Assembly (NCBI RefSeq): GCF_007097155.1
Contig: NZ_VJWA01000002.1
Location: 744,001-808,000 of the forward strand
Direction of reading: 5' to 3'
DNA from: Glacieibacterium frigidum
GTDB taxonomy: Bacteria; Pseudomonadota; Alphaproteobacteria; Sphingomonadales; Sphingomonadaceae
DNA: 64,000 nt
Every line of letters starts with the position of its first letter. Position 1 is the stretch's first letter. Shown piece by piece: positions 36,168-44,027 of this stretch. The translations under genes were made by a program, and so were the position numbers. Under the pieces are notes generated by a model. The model had not been told where the DNA came from, ran no database searches, and saw nothing but the letters and a program-made list of their open reading frames with translations.

Positions 36168-37472
36168 ATGATCGTGAAATTCCTGACTCGCGCGTCGACC
36201 GCGCTGACGCTGACGGTCGCGCTGACACCGGTTACCGCCGCGCCCAAGGAAGCCTATCCGGCCGAGGAGCTGGAGAGCTTCGCAGCCGCACGCCACGAAC
36301 CGCTGCGCCCCTATTACAAGGCGCTGTACGCCGGCGGCGAGCGCAACTCGGTGCTTAACCTGTCACGCCTCGGCTTGGCGGCGATGGAAGTCGGGCAGTG
36401 GAGCGATGCGGAGCGCGCCTTCGACGCTGCCCTGCTGCGCATCGAATCGGTCTACGCCAAGAACAAGCAGGCAGAGGCGGCACGGTCGCTGTGGCACAAG
36501 GAATCGAACAAGGACTGGAAGGGCGAGCCCTATGAGCGCGCCATGGCGTATTACTACCGCGGCCTGCTGTACCTGCGCGCCGGCGACTACAACAATGCCC
36601 GCGCCAGCTTCAAGGGCGCCGAGTTCCAGGACACGGTGTCGGAAGCCGAGGAGTTCCAGAGCGATTTCGCGCTGATGAACTATCTGATGGGCTGGTCGAC
36701 GATGTGCGCCGGGGACAATGGCAGCGCCGATTTCGACGCTGCGATCGCCGCCGAAAAAGGCCTGTCGGCACCCGCGAAGGACGACAACGTGCTGATGATC
36801 GCCGAGCTGGGCCACGGCCCCGTCAAGGCACGCGCGCCGTCGCAGAAGGAGAAGCTCGTCTTCCAGCCCGCCGAGGGCTACCCCGAGACCGGCGCGATCT
36901 TCACGCTGGCGCCTGCCAAGGGAAGCCCGCGCAAGCTCGACGGCCGCGTCGCGAGCAGCGTCTATTACCAGGCGACGACCCGCGGCGGCCGCGCGATGGA
37001 CGGCATCCTGAACGGCAAGGCGGAGTTCAAGAACACCACCGGCGCGATCGGCAATGCCGCGATGCGCGCCGGCCTTCAGCAGGGCGGTGAGGCCGGCATG
37101 TACATGGCGGCGGCGGGCGCGATCTTCTCGCTCTTCTCGTCGGCGGCCAAGATCGACGCCGATATCCGCCAGTGGGACAGCCTGCCCGACTCGGTCGCGC
37201 TGTCGACCGCCAAGGCCGACGGCCCGTTCACCGCGACGGTCAACTACATCAGCGCCAACGGCACCATCGACCTGCCGCCGACCGGCATGATGCAGGCGAC
37301 CAAGGGCAAGTGCTCGATCGTCTGGACGCGGGCGCGCACCGCGCTGACCACTCCCGACACGCCCGGCGACGACGCCCGCGTGCGCGCCGCCGTGGCGCGC
37401 AAGAAGGATGCGATCGCCAAGGATCGCCTGTTTCGTTCGTCGATGATCTCGACCTTCGCCCCCGTGCAATGA
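36168..37472 (+). CDS. Exported TPR-containing protein, COG3014-like
   Basis: The 434-residue protein has a signal peptide (MIVKFLTRASTALTLTVALT). Helical TPR-like repeats follow: LNLSRLGLAAMEVGQWSDAE near residue 65 and AMAYYYRGLLYLRAGDYNNA near 127. The rest holds a glycine/alanine-rich hydrophobic stretch (MYMAAAGAIFSLFSSAAKID near 312) and a beta-rich end. The arrangement matches COG3014, a family often encoded beside lpoB and ycfL in proteobacteria; this link is from memory. It probably works in the periplasm with its neighbours. The ATG at 36168 follows a GGGGG ribosome site 62 nt after the LpoB-like gene. Confidence 0.8.
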   Translation: MIVKFLTRASTALTLTVALTPVTAAPKEAYPAEELESFAAARHEPLRPYYKALYAGGERNSVLNLSRLGLAAMEVGQWSDAERAFDAALLRIESVYAKNKQAEAARSLWHKESNKDWKGEPYERAMAYYYRGLLYLRAGDYNNARASFKGAEFQDTVSEAEEFQSDFALMNYLMGWSTMCAGDNGSADFDAAIAAEKGLSAPAKDDNVLMIAELGHGPVKARAPSQKEKLVFQPAEGYPETGAIFTLAPAKGSPRKLDGRVASSVYYQATTRGGRAMDGILNGKAEFKNTTGAIGNAAMRAGLQQGGEAGMYMAAAGAIFSLFSSAAKIDADIRQWDSLPDSVALSTAKADGPFTATVNYISANGTIDLPPTGMMQATKGKCSIVWTRARTALTTPDTPGDDARVRAAVARKKDAIAKDRLFRSSMISTFAPVQ

Positions 37473-37487
37473 CTGGAGTGAGCTGAC

Positions 37488-37958
37488 ATGCTGCGTCCCC
37501 TGACCCTCGCGCTCCTTGCCGTGACGACCGCGGCGCCGGCGCTCGCCACCGAGAACAAGACGGTGAGCTGCCGGACCTATATGGCGCGCTGGGCGGGATC
37601 GTCCGGGGGGCCGGCGCTGGTCGCCAACGTGCCGTCGTCGATGACGCCGATCGACCTCAACGCCGTGCTGTTCACCGACAAGAAGCTGGGCCGCAAGATG
37701 ATCGTCGAGGGGCTTTTCGCGCAGCGCACGCCGATGAACGGGCTGCGCGTCATGGCGCGGCTGGTCAACTGCTCGAAGGAAAAGCTGGTCGTCCAGCTGC
37801 GCTCCAACTTCATGGACGCCAACCAGCTGCCGACCGAGGCCGCTTCGGCGTGGAAGACCGTGTATCTCAGCCCCAAGGCGACCGCGGTCTATGAGGAGAA
37901 CTCGATCGGCCGTGCGCAGGTCGGGGCCTATCTGATCGAACTGCGTCCCGAATCCTGA
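37488..37958 (+). CDS. Exported YcfL-like (DUF1425) protein
   Basis: The 156-residue protein carries a signal peptide (MLRPLTLALLAVTTAAPALA). The C-terminal half, with RVMARLVNCSKEKLVVQLRS near residue 88 and TVYLSPKATAVYEENSIGRA near 123, follows the YcfL/DUF1425 pattern of an immunoglobulin-like beta sandwich that describes a variable intermolecular surface. In E. coli ycfL lies next to lpoB, and here too it is two genes behind an LpoB-like gene. It starts 15 nt after the COG3014-like gene. It has two cysteines (CRTY, VNCSK) that could pair. The function is unknown. Confidence 0.65.
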   Translation: MLRPLTLALLAVTTAAPALATENKTVSCRTYMARWAGSSGGPALVANVPSSMTPIDLNAVLFTDKKLGRKMIVEGLFAQRTPMNGLRVMARLVNCSKEKLVVQLRSNFMDANQLPTEAASAWKTVYLSPKATAVYEENSIGRAQVGAYLIELRPES

Positions 37959-37972
37959 GCGGAGCCCGACCC

Positions 37973-38824
37973 ATGCGCCTGTTGCTCACCCTGTTCGCCG
38001 CCGGGCTCGCCACCGCGAGCCATGCGCAGCGCGTCGACGACAGCGCCGCACCCGGGCTGTACCGCGATGGCCCCCAGGTCCTGACCCCCGCACCGCCGCC
38101 GCCCCCGCCGGGCGTCGTCGCCGCAGGCAACTTCCGCGCCGTCTACGGCCGCGTCGGGCGGCCCCGGATGCTGGTGTTCTGGAACCGGACGTTCAGCGAC
38201 GAGGTGACGTCGAACTATCGCGACAATCTGCGCGCCGAAGCGACGACGAGCAGCAGCGCGAGCGGTGCCACGGTCGCGCGCCGCGGCTGGAATTCGGCCT
38301 CGGTCGGGTCGGCCGCCGAGAGCAGCAGCCGCTCGACGCTCGACGTCTCGACCGGCACCGACCGCGTCGACCAGGGGCGCTACAATCCGCTGGGCGAGGA
38401 TGTCGACTTCGCGGTCGAGGCGGCCTTCGCCGAAACCCTCGCCGCCAACGGCGCGCGGCTGATCGACCGCAGCCTCGCGATGCGCACCGCGCGCGGCGCG
38501 CGCGGTGCCGGCAGCCGCCCCAACATGCAGGCGATCGAGACCGAGGCCGCGACCAGCCGCGCCGACCTGCTCGTCGAGGTGCTGCAGACCCCCGCCCCCG
38601 GCACGCCGACCGGCGCGTCGTTCAAGGTCACGGTCAAGGATATCCGCCAGGCGCGCGTGCTCGCCGCCTTCACGACCTCGGGCCGCCAGCCCTACGTCAA
38701 GCCGCCGCTGGTCGCGGGGCCGGGCGGTTTCGTGCGCGCTGCGGCGCCCGGTACGTCGCCGTCGGGCGTCGGGCGCGAGATCGCCAACCAGACGATGGCG
38801 GCACTGGCGCGGTCGCTGCGCTGA
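37973..38824 (+). CDS. Exported hypothetical protein, last gene of the LpoB-like run
   Basis: The 283-residue protein has a signal peptide (MRLLLTLFAAGLATASHA), then a proline stretch (APPPPPPPG) and a region that is rich in Ser/Ala (residues 85-125). The C-terminal half alternates helices and strands: FAVEAAFAETLAANGARLID near 147, TSRADLLVEVLQTP near 192 and ASFKVTVKDIRQARVLAAFT near 213. That order recalls the CsgG/LpoB anticodon-binding-like fold, so it may be a distant relative of the first gene; this is inference only. It starts 14 nt after the YcfL-like gene, and its TGA abuts the stop of the convergent SPOR gene. Confidence 0.7.
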   Translation: MRLLLTLFAAGLATASHAQRVDDSAAPGLYRDGPQVLTPAPPPPPPGVVAAGNFRAVYGRVGRPRMLVFWNRTFSDEVTSNYRDNLRAEATTSSSASGATVARRGWNSASVGSAAESSSRSTLDVSTGTDRVDQGRYNPLGEDVDFAVEAAFAETLAANGARLIDRSLAMRTARGARGAGSRPNMQAIETEAATSRADLLVEVLQTPAPGTPTGASFKVTVKDIRQARVLAAFTTSGRQPYVKPPLVAGPGGFVRAAAPGTSPSGVGREIANQTMAALARSLR

Positions 38825-40159
38825 TCAGCCCTGCGTGACGAAGCAGGCGCGGCCGGCGAACGCCAGCTTGGCGCAGACGTCGCTCGCCGCCGCCTTGCTC
38901 GCGAACGGCCCGAGCTGAACCTTCACCACCGGGCCCGACGGCTCGAAGATTGGCTTGGCCTTGCCGATCGCCGAACCCTGCGCGGTCTTGACCGAGGTCC
39001 AGGCGGCATCGGCCTGCTTCTGCGACGAAAAGGCCCCGAGCTGAACGCGCCAGTCGCGCGCGCGCGGCACGTCGGGCTTGGCGACCGAGGCGGGCGGCTT
39101 GGGCGACGGCTCGGCACGCGCCGTGACGGTGGCGGGCGGCTTGGGCGTCGGCTCGGCGCGCGCGGTGACCGTGGCCGGGGGCCTGGGTGACGGATCGGCC
39201 TGCGCAGTGGTGGTCGGCATGGGCGACGGCGCAGCGGCGATCGCAGCGGGACGCGGCGGGGTGGTGCTCGCGGGGAGCGGCGTCGGGCGCGGGGGCGTCG
39301 TGGTCGCTGCGACGACGGGAGGACGCGCCGGGGTCGTTGCCGGCGTCGCGGCAGCGGTTTGCGCAGGGATATCAGCCGGCCGGGGCGGACCCACCACGAC
39401 GGGCGGACGCGTCGTGACCACCGGCGGCGTCGCGCGCACCGTCGCGGCGGACGGGACTGCCGCGGTCTGCACCGGCGGCGTCACGCGCGGCGTGGCAGGC
39501 GGCGGGACCGTGGCGGTCTGGACCGGCGGCGTCGGCGTCTTCAGCACGTCGGCGCGGCGCGGTGCGGCGGGCTTCGCATTCCCCGCTGCCGCGAGCGCGG
39601 TCGGCACGCCGGCACCGCTGGCGAGGCTGGCGGCCACCGCCTGCCCCGCGGTCACCGCCTCGGGCGTCAGTGCGGGCTCGATGGTGACCAGCGCGGTCGC
39701 CGCCTGCGGCAGCTTCGCCTCGCGCGCGCGCAGCAGATAGCCGTACGCGACGCCCTGGTTTCGCGGGGCGCCGTCGCCGTTGTACAGCGCGATGCCATAA
39801 ACGTACTGCGCGCGCGCCTCGCCCCGATCGGCCGCAGTCTTGAGCCACCGCAGGCTCTCGGCCTTCTCGCCCGCCTGGAACAAGGTGATGCCGAGGTTGG
39901 CCTGCGCGGGCAGGTGCCCCTTGGCTGCGGCCTTGCGGTAATAGTCGCGCGCGATCGCCTGGTCGCGCGTTACGCCACGGCCCAGCTTGTACGCCTGGCC
40001 CATGTTGAACAGCGCGTCGGGCACGCCCTGCGCGGCATAGGGAAGCCACGCCGCGACCGCCCCGGCATCGTCGCCGGCACGCCAGCGTTCGACGCCCGTC
40101 TGAACCGTGGCGGGCCCGGCGGTCGTGGTGGCGGCAGCAAGAGCAAGCAGGGTCAGCAT
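38825..40159 (-). CDS. Exported Sel1-repeat protein with a C-terminal SPOR domain
   Basis: The 444-residue protein has a short signal peptide (MLTLLALAAATTTAGP). Sel1-type helical repeats occupy residues 20-140 (ALFNMGQAYKLGRGVTRDQA, AQANLGITLFQAGEKAESLR, AQYVYGIALYNGDGAPRNQG). A long Pro/Thr/Ala-rich linker with three 14-residue repeats spans about 190-360. The SPOR domain follows (RDWRVQLGAFSSQKQADAAW to the end). SPOR domains bind stripped glycan strands at the division septum, and the linker can cross the wall. The start at 40159 was chosen over 40192, which would overlap the pseudo-dihydroorotase gene. The gene abuts the LpoB-like run tail to tail. Confidence 0.85.
   Translation of the reverse strand: MLTLLALAAATTTAGPATVQTGVERWRAGDDAGAVAAWLPYAAQGVPDALFNMGQAYKLGRGVTRDQAIARDYYRKAAAKGHLPAQANLGITLFQAGEKAESLRWLKTAADRGEARAQYVYGIALYNGDGAPRNQGVAYGYLLRAREAKLPQAATALVTIEPALTPEAVTAGQAVAASLASGAGVPTALAAAGNAKPAAPRRADVLKTPTPPVQTATVPPPATPRVTPPVQTAAVPSAATVRATPPVVTTRPPVVVGPPRPADIPAQTAAATPATTPARPPVVAATTTPPRPTPLPASTTPPRPAAIAAAPSPMPTTTAQADPSPRPPATVTARAEPTPKPPATVTARAEPSPKPPASVAKPDVPRARDWRVQLGAFSSQKQADAAWTSVKTAQGSAIGKAKPIFEPSGPVVKVQLGPFASKAAASDVCAKLAFAGRACFVTQG
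39090..39215. repeat. Three tandem 42 bp repeats inside the SPOR-protein linker
   Basis: Three imperfect copies of 42 bp (starting at 39090, 39132 and 39174) encode the 14-residue unit ATVTARAEPxPKPP in the linker of the SPOR protein. The third copy is the most diverged. Copy-number change here would alter linker length without a frameshift. Confidence 0.75.
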
Positions 40160-40166
40160 GTTGTGG

Positions 40167-41366
40167 TCATAAGCTCCATACGATGTCGCCACCCTTAACC
40201 GTCATGGTCACGCGCCCCTCGACCGCCATCGCGTCGAACGGCGTGTTGCCGGCGCTCGCCACCGAGGCGTCGGCATCGATGCGCCAGCTGGCGTGTGGGT
40301 CGAAGACGATCAGGTCGGCAGGCGCGCCCGGCGCGATGCGGCCGCCCGGCAGGCCGAAGATCCGCGCCGGGGTCGCGGTCATCGCCGCCAGCACCGCGTC
40401 GATGCTCATCGCGCCGTCGTGCGCGAGGATCAGCGCGAGGGGCAGTAGCGTCTCCGCCCCCGTCATGCCGGGCAGCGCGTCGGCGAACGGCAGGCGCTTG
40501 TCCTCCTGGCTGCGCGGGTCGTGGCCGCTCGCGATGACGTCGATCGTGCCGTCCGCGAGCCCCGCGATCACGGCACGCCGGTCGTCGTCGTGGCGCAGCG
40601 GCGGTGAGGCGCGCGCGAAGGTGCGGTAACCGGTGACCGACTGCTCGTTGAGCAGGAAATGCACCGGCGTCACGCCGCAGGTGACCGCCAGCCCGCGCGC
40701 CTTGGCGGCGCGGACGAGGTCGATGCTCTCGGCGGTCGTCACCTGGCGGATGTGGAGGCGGCAACCGGTCGCCTCGGCCAGCCGCAGGTCGCGCGCGACG
40801 CCCAGCGCCTCGGCAAAGGCAGGCGCGGCCGCCAACCCCATGCGCGTCGCGAACTCGCCCGTGGTCGCGACCGCGTCGCCGGTCAGCGCGGCATCCTCGG
40901 CGTGGCTGACCACCACCATGTCGAACCCGCTGGCGTACTGCATCAGCCGGTGCATGACACCGGTGTCGGCGATGCTGCTGCGCCCCGTCGCGCAGCCGAC
41001 CGCACCCGCGGCGGCGCACAGCCCGATCTCGGCGAGCTCGACACCTTCCAGCCCGCGTGTCGCGGCGGCAAGCGGATGGACCCACACGTCGGGCTTGCCG
41101 ATGCGCTGCGCGAACTCGATCAGCGCGGGGTCGTCGAGCGGCGGGTTGCGGTCGGGCATCAGCACGACGCGCGTGATCCCGCCTGCGAGGCACGCCGCCG
41201 CATCGGCGGCGAAGACGCCCGCGTCGATCAGGCCGGGGGCGAGGTGTCTCCCTGCGCAGTCGATCACCCGCGCATCGCCGGGAACGGGACCGCCGACCGC
41301 CGCGATCAGCCGGTCGCGGACGACGACAACGTCGTGGTTTGCGGCGTTGACGAAGGCGAGGGTCAT
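40167..41366 (-). CDS. Dihydroorotase-like protein without the metal-binding HxH (PyrX / pseudo-DHOase)
   Basis: The 399-residue protein aligns along its length with dihydroorotases, but the metal site is altered. The usual DxHxH motif after PG reads PGLIDAGVFAAD (Gly50 and Phe52 in place of the two His), and later VHFLLNEQSV and SGHDPRSQEDK replace the active DHOase loops. Pseudomonads carry such an inactive homologue (PyrC'/PyrX) beside pyrB, where it is needed to assemble aspartate carbamoyltransferase. The same role is inferred here, since pyrB lies directly upstream, separated by a REP doublet of 133 nt. A true dihydroorotase must be encoded elsewhere. Confidence 0.85.
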   Translation of the reverse strand: MTLAFVNAANHDVVVVRDRLIAAVGGPVPGDARVIDCAGRHLAPGLIDAGVFAADAAACLAGGITRVVLMPDRNPPLDDPALIEFAQRIGKPDVWVHPLAAATRGLEGVELAEIGLCAAAGAVGCATGRSSIADTGVMHRLMQYASGFDMVVVSHAEDAALTGDAVATTGEFATRMGLAAAPAFAEALGVARDLRLAEATGCRLHIRQVTTAESIDLVRAAKARGLAVTCGVTPVHFLLNEQSVTGYRTFARASPPLRHDDDRRAVIAGLADGTIDVIASGHDPRSQEDKRLPFADALPGMTGAETLLPLALILAHDGAMSIDAVLAAMTATPARIFGLPGGRIAPGAPADLIVFDPHASWRIDADASVASAGNTPFDAMAVEGRVTMTVKGGDIVWSL

Positions 41367-41389
41367 CTTCCCCTGCCCTCCAAATCTTC

Positions 41390-41480
41390 GTCATGCTGGC
41401 GAACGCCAGCACCCACGGTCGCGCAAGCGCCGACCGACCTGTTTCGCACCACCATGGGTGCTGGCGTTCGCCAGCATGAC
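41390..41480. repeat. REP doublet (REPIN-like), copy 1
   Basis: A perfect 26 bp inverted repeat (arms 41390-41415 and 41455-41480) flanks a 39 nt centre. Each arm is itself a hairpin: GCTGGCG-AA-CGCCAGC, with outer GTCAT and ACCCA ends. It lies between pyrB and the pseudo-dihydroorotase gene. A second copy with identical arms but a different centre is at 46414-46503. Confidence 0.85.
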
Positions 41481-41499
41481 GTCGTCGGGGGTTCGGTCC

Positions 41500-42474
41500 T
41501 TACCACCCCGCCACCCCGCGCTGGTTGCGCGTCAGCACGTCGAGACACGCCATGCGCACCGCGACCCCCATCTCGACCTGCTCGGTCACCCCCGAGCGGA
41601 CGATGTCGTCCGCGACCGCGCTGTCGATCTCGACCCCGCGGTTCATCGGGCCGGGGTGCATGACGAGCACGTCGGCCTTCGCATGCTTCAGCCGGTCGGC
41701 GGTCAGCCCGTAGAAGCGGAAATACTCGCGGGGGCTGGGCACATAGCCGCCCGTCATCCGCTCGCGCTGCAGGCGGAGCATCATCACCACGTCGGCGTCC
41801 GCCAGCCCCTCGTCCATCGAGGTGAAGCAGTCGACGACGAGCCGGTCGACGGCATCGCCGAGCAAAGTCGGTGGCGCCACCGCGCGGACCTTCGCCCCCA
41901 GCGACCCGAGCAGCGCGAAGTTCGACCGGGCGACGCGCGAGTGCAGGATGTCGCCGCAGATCGCGACGGTCAGCCCTTCGATCCGCCCCTTGCGACGCCG
42001 AATGGTCAGCGCGTCGAGCAGCGCCTGCGTCGGATGCTCGTGCCGCCCGTCGCCGGCGTTGAGGACCGGGCAATCGACCTTTTCGGATATCAACTGCACC
42101 GCACCGCTCGCGCCGTGGCGGATGACCAGCGCCTGCGGGTGCATGGCGTTCAGCGTCAGCGCGGTGTCGAGCAGAGTCTCGCCCTTCTTCACCGACGACG
42201 CGCCGACGGTCATGTTGACCACGTCGGCGCCCAGCCTTTTGCCTGCGATCTCGAAGCTCAGCAGGGTCCGGGTCGAGTTCTCGAAGAAGGCGTTGATGAT
42301 CGTACAGCCGCGCAGGATATCCGAGCGCTTCGCCCGACCGATCCAGCCCTCCGCCTCGTCGAGCAGCCACACCGCCTCCCACGGCGCGAGGCCGGCGACG
42401 CCGAGCAGATGGCGGTGCGGGAACGGATGCGCGCCGGTCGACGGGTCGACGATGGATGGTGCGGCGGCAGTCAT
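41500..42474 (-). CDS. pyrB: Aspartate carbamoyltransferase catalytic subunit
   Basis: The 324-residue enzyme joins carbamoyl phosphate and aspartate, the committed step of pyrimidine synthesis in the cytoplasm. The carbamoyl-phosphate motif [13 protein letters not shown] is near residue 60, with [16 protein letters not shown] near 140, [13 protein letters not shown] near 170 and [14 protein letters not shown] near 278. The ATG at 42474 is chosen; the open frame to 42537 adds 21 unlikely residues. No regulatory pyrI is adjacent; instead a pseudo-dihydroorotase follows, as in the pseudomonad-type holoenzyme. Confidence 0.96.
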   Translation of the reverse strand: MTAAAPSIVDPSTGAHPFPHRHLLGVAGLAPWEAVWLLDEAEGWIGRAKRSDILRGCTIINAFFENSTRTLLSFEIAGKRLGADVVNMTVGASSVKKGETLLDTALTLNAMHPQALVIRHGASGAVQLISEKVDCPVLNAGDGRHEHPTQALLDALTIRRRKGRIEGLTVAICGDILHSRVARSNFALLGSLGAKVRAVAPPTLLGDAVDRLVVDCFTSMDEGLADADVVMMLRLQRERMTGGYVPSPREYFRFYGLTADRLKHAKADVLVMHPGPMNRGVEIDSAVADDIVRSGVTEQVEMGVAVRMACLDVLTRNQRGVAGW

Positions 42475-42694
42475 TAAAGTCTGCGTGTACCCTGTGAGAA
42501 CGGAACGGCCAAGCACGGGCGGGCGCGTGCGCCGCACGGCTCGGCCTTGCGTTTGGCGGGCTTTCCGTCCATATCGCGGGTTGCCGACGGTGCCTCACCC
42601 GACGAGGCGCTGTTACGGCCCCTATTTCGTTGAAGCGCTGCCGGTGTTCGCCTCGGATGTTCCGGGCGGACTGTCGAGACTAAGGACGTTACGT
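42475..42694. other. Divergent intergenic region between pyrB and the cold-shock gene
   Basis: This 220 nt gap has no gene that I can support. It must hold the pyrB promoter and the cold-shock promoter; TTGCGT with CATATC 17 nt later (about 42556-42584) is a weak candidate for the latter. That would leave a leader of around 100 nt before the cold-shock gene, as is usual for cspA-type mRNAs. Confidence 0.4.
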
Positions 42695-42901
42695 ATGGCG
42701 GTAGGCACCGTGAAGTTTTTCAACACCACCAAGGGCTATGGCTTCATCGCCCCGGACGGCGCGTCGAAGGACGTGTTCGTGCACATCAGCGCCGTTGAGC
42801 GCGCCGGCCTGGACGGCCTGAACGAGGGCCAGAAGGTCAAGTTCGACGTCGAGAACGACCGCCAGGGCCGCGCCTCGGCGATCAACCTGTCGCTGGCTTA
42901 A
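42695..42901 (+). CDS. Cold-shock protein (CspA family)
   Basis: The 68-residue protein is a single OB-fold cold-shock domain. Both RNA-binding motifs are present: RNP1 as KGYGFIAPD near residue 13 and RNP2 as DVFVHISAV near 26. Such proteins melt RNA secondary structure and bind single-stranded nucleic acid in the cytoplasm. The ATG at 42695 follows AAGGA; the longer open frame upstream is antisense to pyrB. infA begins 9 nt after its stop, so the two are probably co-transcribed. Confidence 0.96.
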   Translation: MAVGTVKFFNTTKGYGFIAPDGASKDVFVHISAVERAGLDGLNEGQKVKFDVENDRQGRASAINLSLA

Positions 42902-42910
42902 GAGCCGCCT

Positions 42911-43171
42911 GTGGCGAAAGAAGAAGCCCTAAAGGTCGAAGGCGTCATCGCGGAAATCCTGCCTGACGGCCGGTTCCGCGTGAAGCTGGAGAACGACCAC
43001 GAGATCATCGCCTACACGGCGGGCAAGATGCGCAAGAACCGCATCCGCTCGATCGTCGGCGACCGGGTACACGTCGAAATGACGCCCTATGATCTCGACA
43101 AGGGCCGCATCGTCTTCCGCGAGAAGACCGCCCCGATGCCGATGAACCAGCGGCGGTTTTTCCGCCGCTGA
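42911..43171 (+). CDS. infA: Translation initiation factor IF-1
   Basis: The 86-residue protein is IF-1, the small S1/OB-fold factor that binds the 30S A site with IF-2 and IF-3. The sequence [20 protein letters not shown] is followed by [20 protein letters not shown] and [13 protein letters not shown], and there is a basic extension ending QRRFFRR, longer than the E. coli protein and typical of alphaproteobacteria. It starts with GTG. A strong terminator follows the gene. Its place directly behind a cold-shock gene suggests joint expression. Confidence 0.97.
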   Translation: MAKEEALKVEGVIAEILPDGRFRVKLENDHEIIAYTAGKMRKNRIRSIVGDRVHVEMTPYDLDKGRIVFREKTAPMPMNQRRFFRR

Positions 43172-43189
43172 CGGCACTGACCGGACGAT

Positions 43190-43233
43190 AAATGGCGCCG
43201 TGAATGCTCTTCGCATTCGCGGCGCCATTTTCG
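43190..43233 (+). terminator. Intrinsic terminator after infA
   Basis: Arms 43190-43207 and 43213-43230 form an 18 bp stem (one G-U pair) with a five-base loop. The right arm ends ATTTT, giving a short U tract. It lies 18 nt after the infA stop. Confidence 0.8.
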
Positions 43234-43363
43234 TATGCGGGCAAGCCCGGCCGGCGGAGCGGCGGGACCTCCGCCTCCCGTCCGACGTGCGGCTTTGCCG
43301 TGACGCACTTGCCTTGGCGCCCCCCTCGTAGCACTTTCGTCGCCGGGCTTACCGGGGCAGGCA

Positions 43364-43657
43364 ATGCGGCAACTCTATGCGTCAGCGATGAGGAACGGGG
43401 CCCAGATCCTGTTTGCGCTCAGCGCTCTCATATTTCTGATCGTACTTGGTCAGGCGTTGCTGAGCCTCAGATTTCCCATGGTCGCCGGGCAATCGTTCGA
43501 AAGCCAGCCGGTCGGAGGGCTGATGTTCCTGACTTCGCTGCTGAGCGCGCTGAGCTCAGCCGTGCTGCCATTTTTCGGCGCCCTGGTCATCGACCGCTGG
43601 GACCACCGTGATCGCGAGCGCAGTCGCGTCGAGACAATTGCCGACACCGCCAGCTAG
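43364..43657 (+). CDS. Small membrane protein, hypothetical
   Basis: The 97-residue product has two hydrophobic segments, ILFALSALIFLIVLGQALL (about residues 15-33) and LMFLTSLLSALSSAVLPFFG (about 53-72), followed by a charged tail (DRWDHRDRERSRVETIADT). It would be an inner-membrane protein with the tail probably in the cytoplasm. No family was recognised. It has a plausible ATG after GGGGCAGG and ends 16 nt before the stop of the convergent gene at 43674. An alternative start is the ATG nine codons later (43388). Confidence 0.6.
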   Translation: MRQLYASAMRNGAQILFALSALIFLIVLGQALLSLRFPMVAGQSFESQPVGGLMFLTSLLSALSSAVLPFFGALVIDRWDHRDRERSRVETIADTAS

Positions 43658-43673
43658 GCTGGCCGCGACACCC

Positions 43674-44027
43674 TTACCTCCCTGCCGCCGCCATCTCGTC
43701 GAGCCAGCGCTGCGCCAACTTCGGCTCGCCCAGCGCATTTGCCGACGAGCCTGCGCAAATTTCAAGCAGCTGGCGATGCGGTTCAAACGCCTCGCTTACA
43801 CCAATTCGCTTGCGCGCCGCGGCAATCGCCTCGCCGATCGCCAGAAGTTCCACGACCTCCGGATCGACCAGCTGTCGGCGAGCGTGTTTGCCCAAGCCTT
43901 CAATCACTTTATCGTTGTGCCCGAACAGGCCCCACCGACCCGCCGCGCATCGACGTAGAGCGGTACTCAGTCGCTCGATGTATTCGGCCTCGAGCGCTTC
44001 GCAGTGATCCGTGAGCGAGGCCCTCAC
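43674..44027 (-). CDS. Hypothetical protein translationally coupled to the monooxygenase
   Basis: The 117-residue protein is charged and mostly helical, with the phrases EYIERLSTALRRCAAGRWGL and GHNDKVIEGLGKHARRQLVD. No signal peptide, membrane segment or known domain was recognised. Its GTG start (44027) overlaps the stop of the monooxygenase gene as GTGA, so the two are co-translated and it may assist that enzyme. Its composition is slightly less GC-rich than that of its partner. The function is unknown. Confidence 0.65.
   Translation of the reverse strand: MRASLTDHCEALEAEYIERLSTALRRCAAGRWGLFGHNDKVIEGLGKHARRQLVDPEVVELLAIGEAIAAARKRIGVSEAFEPHRQLLEICAGSSANALGEPKLAQRWLDEMAAAGR

Noticed and set aside
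39090..39215. Short direct repeats that might be a CRISPR array
   Set aside because: The repeats are contiguous without spacers, in frame within the SPOR-protein gene, and no cas gene is near.
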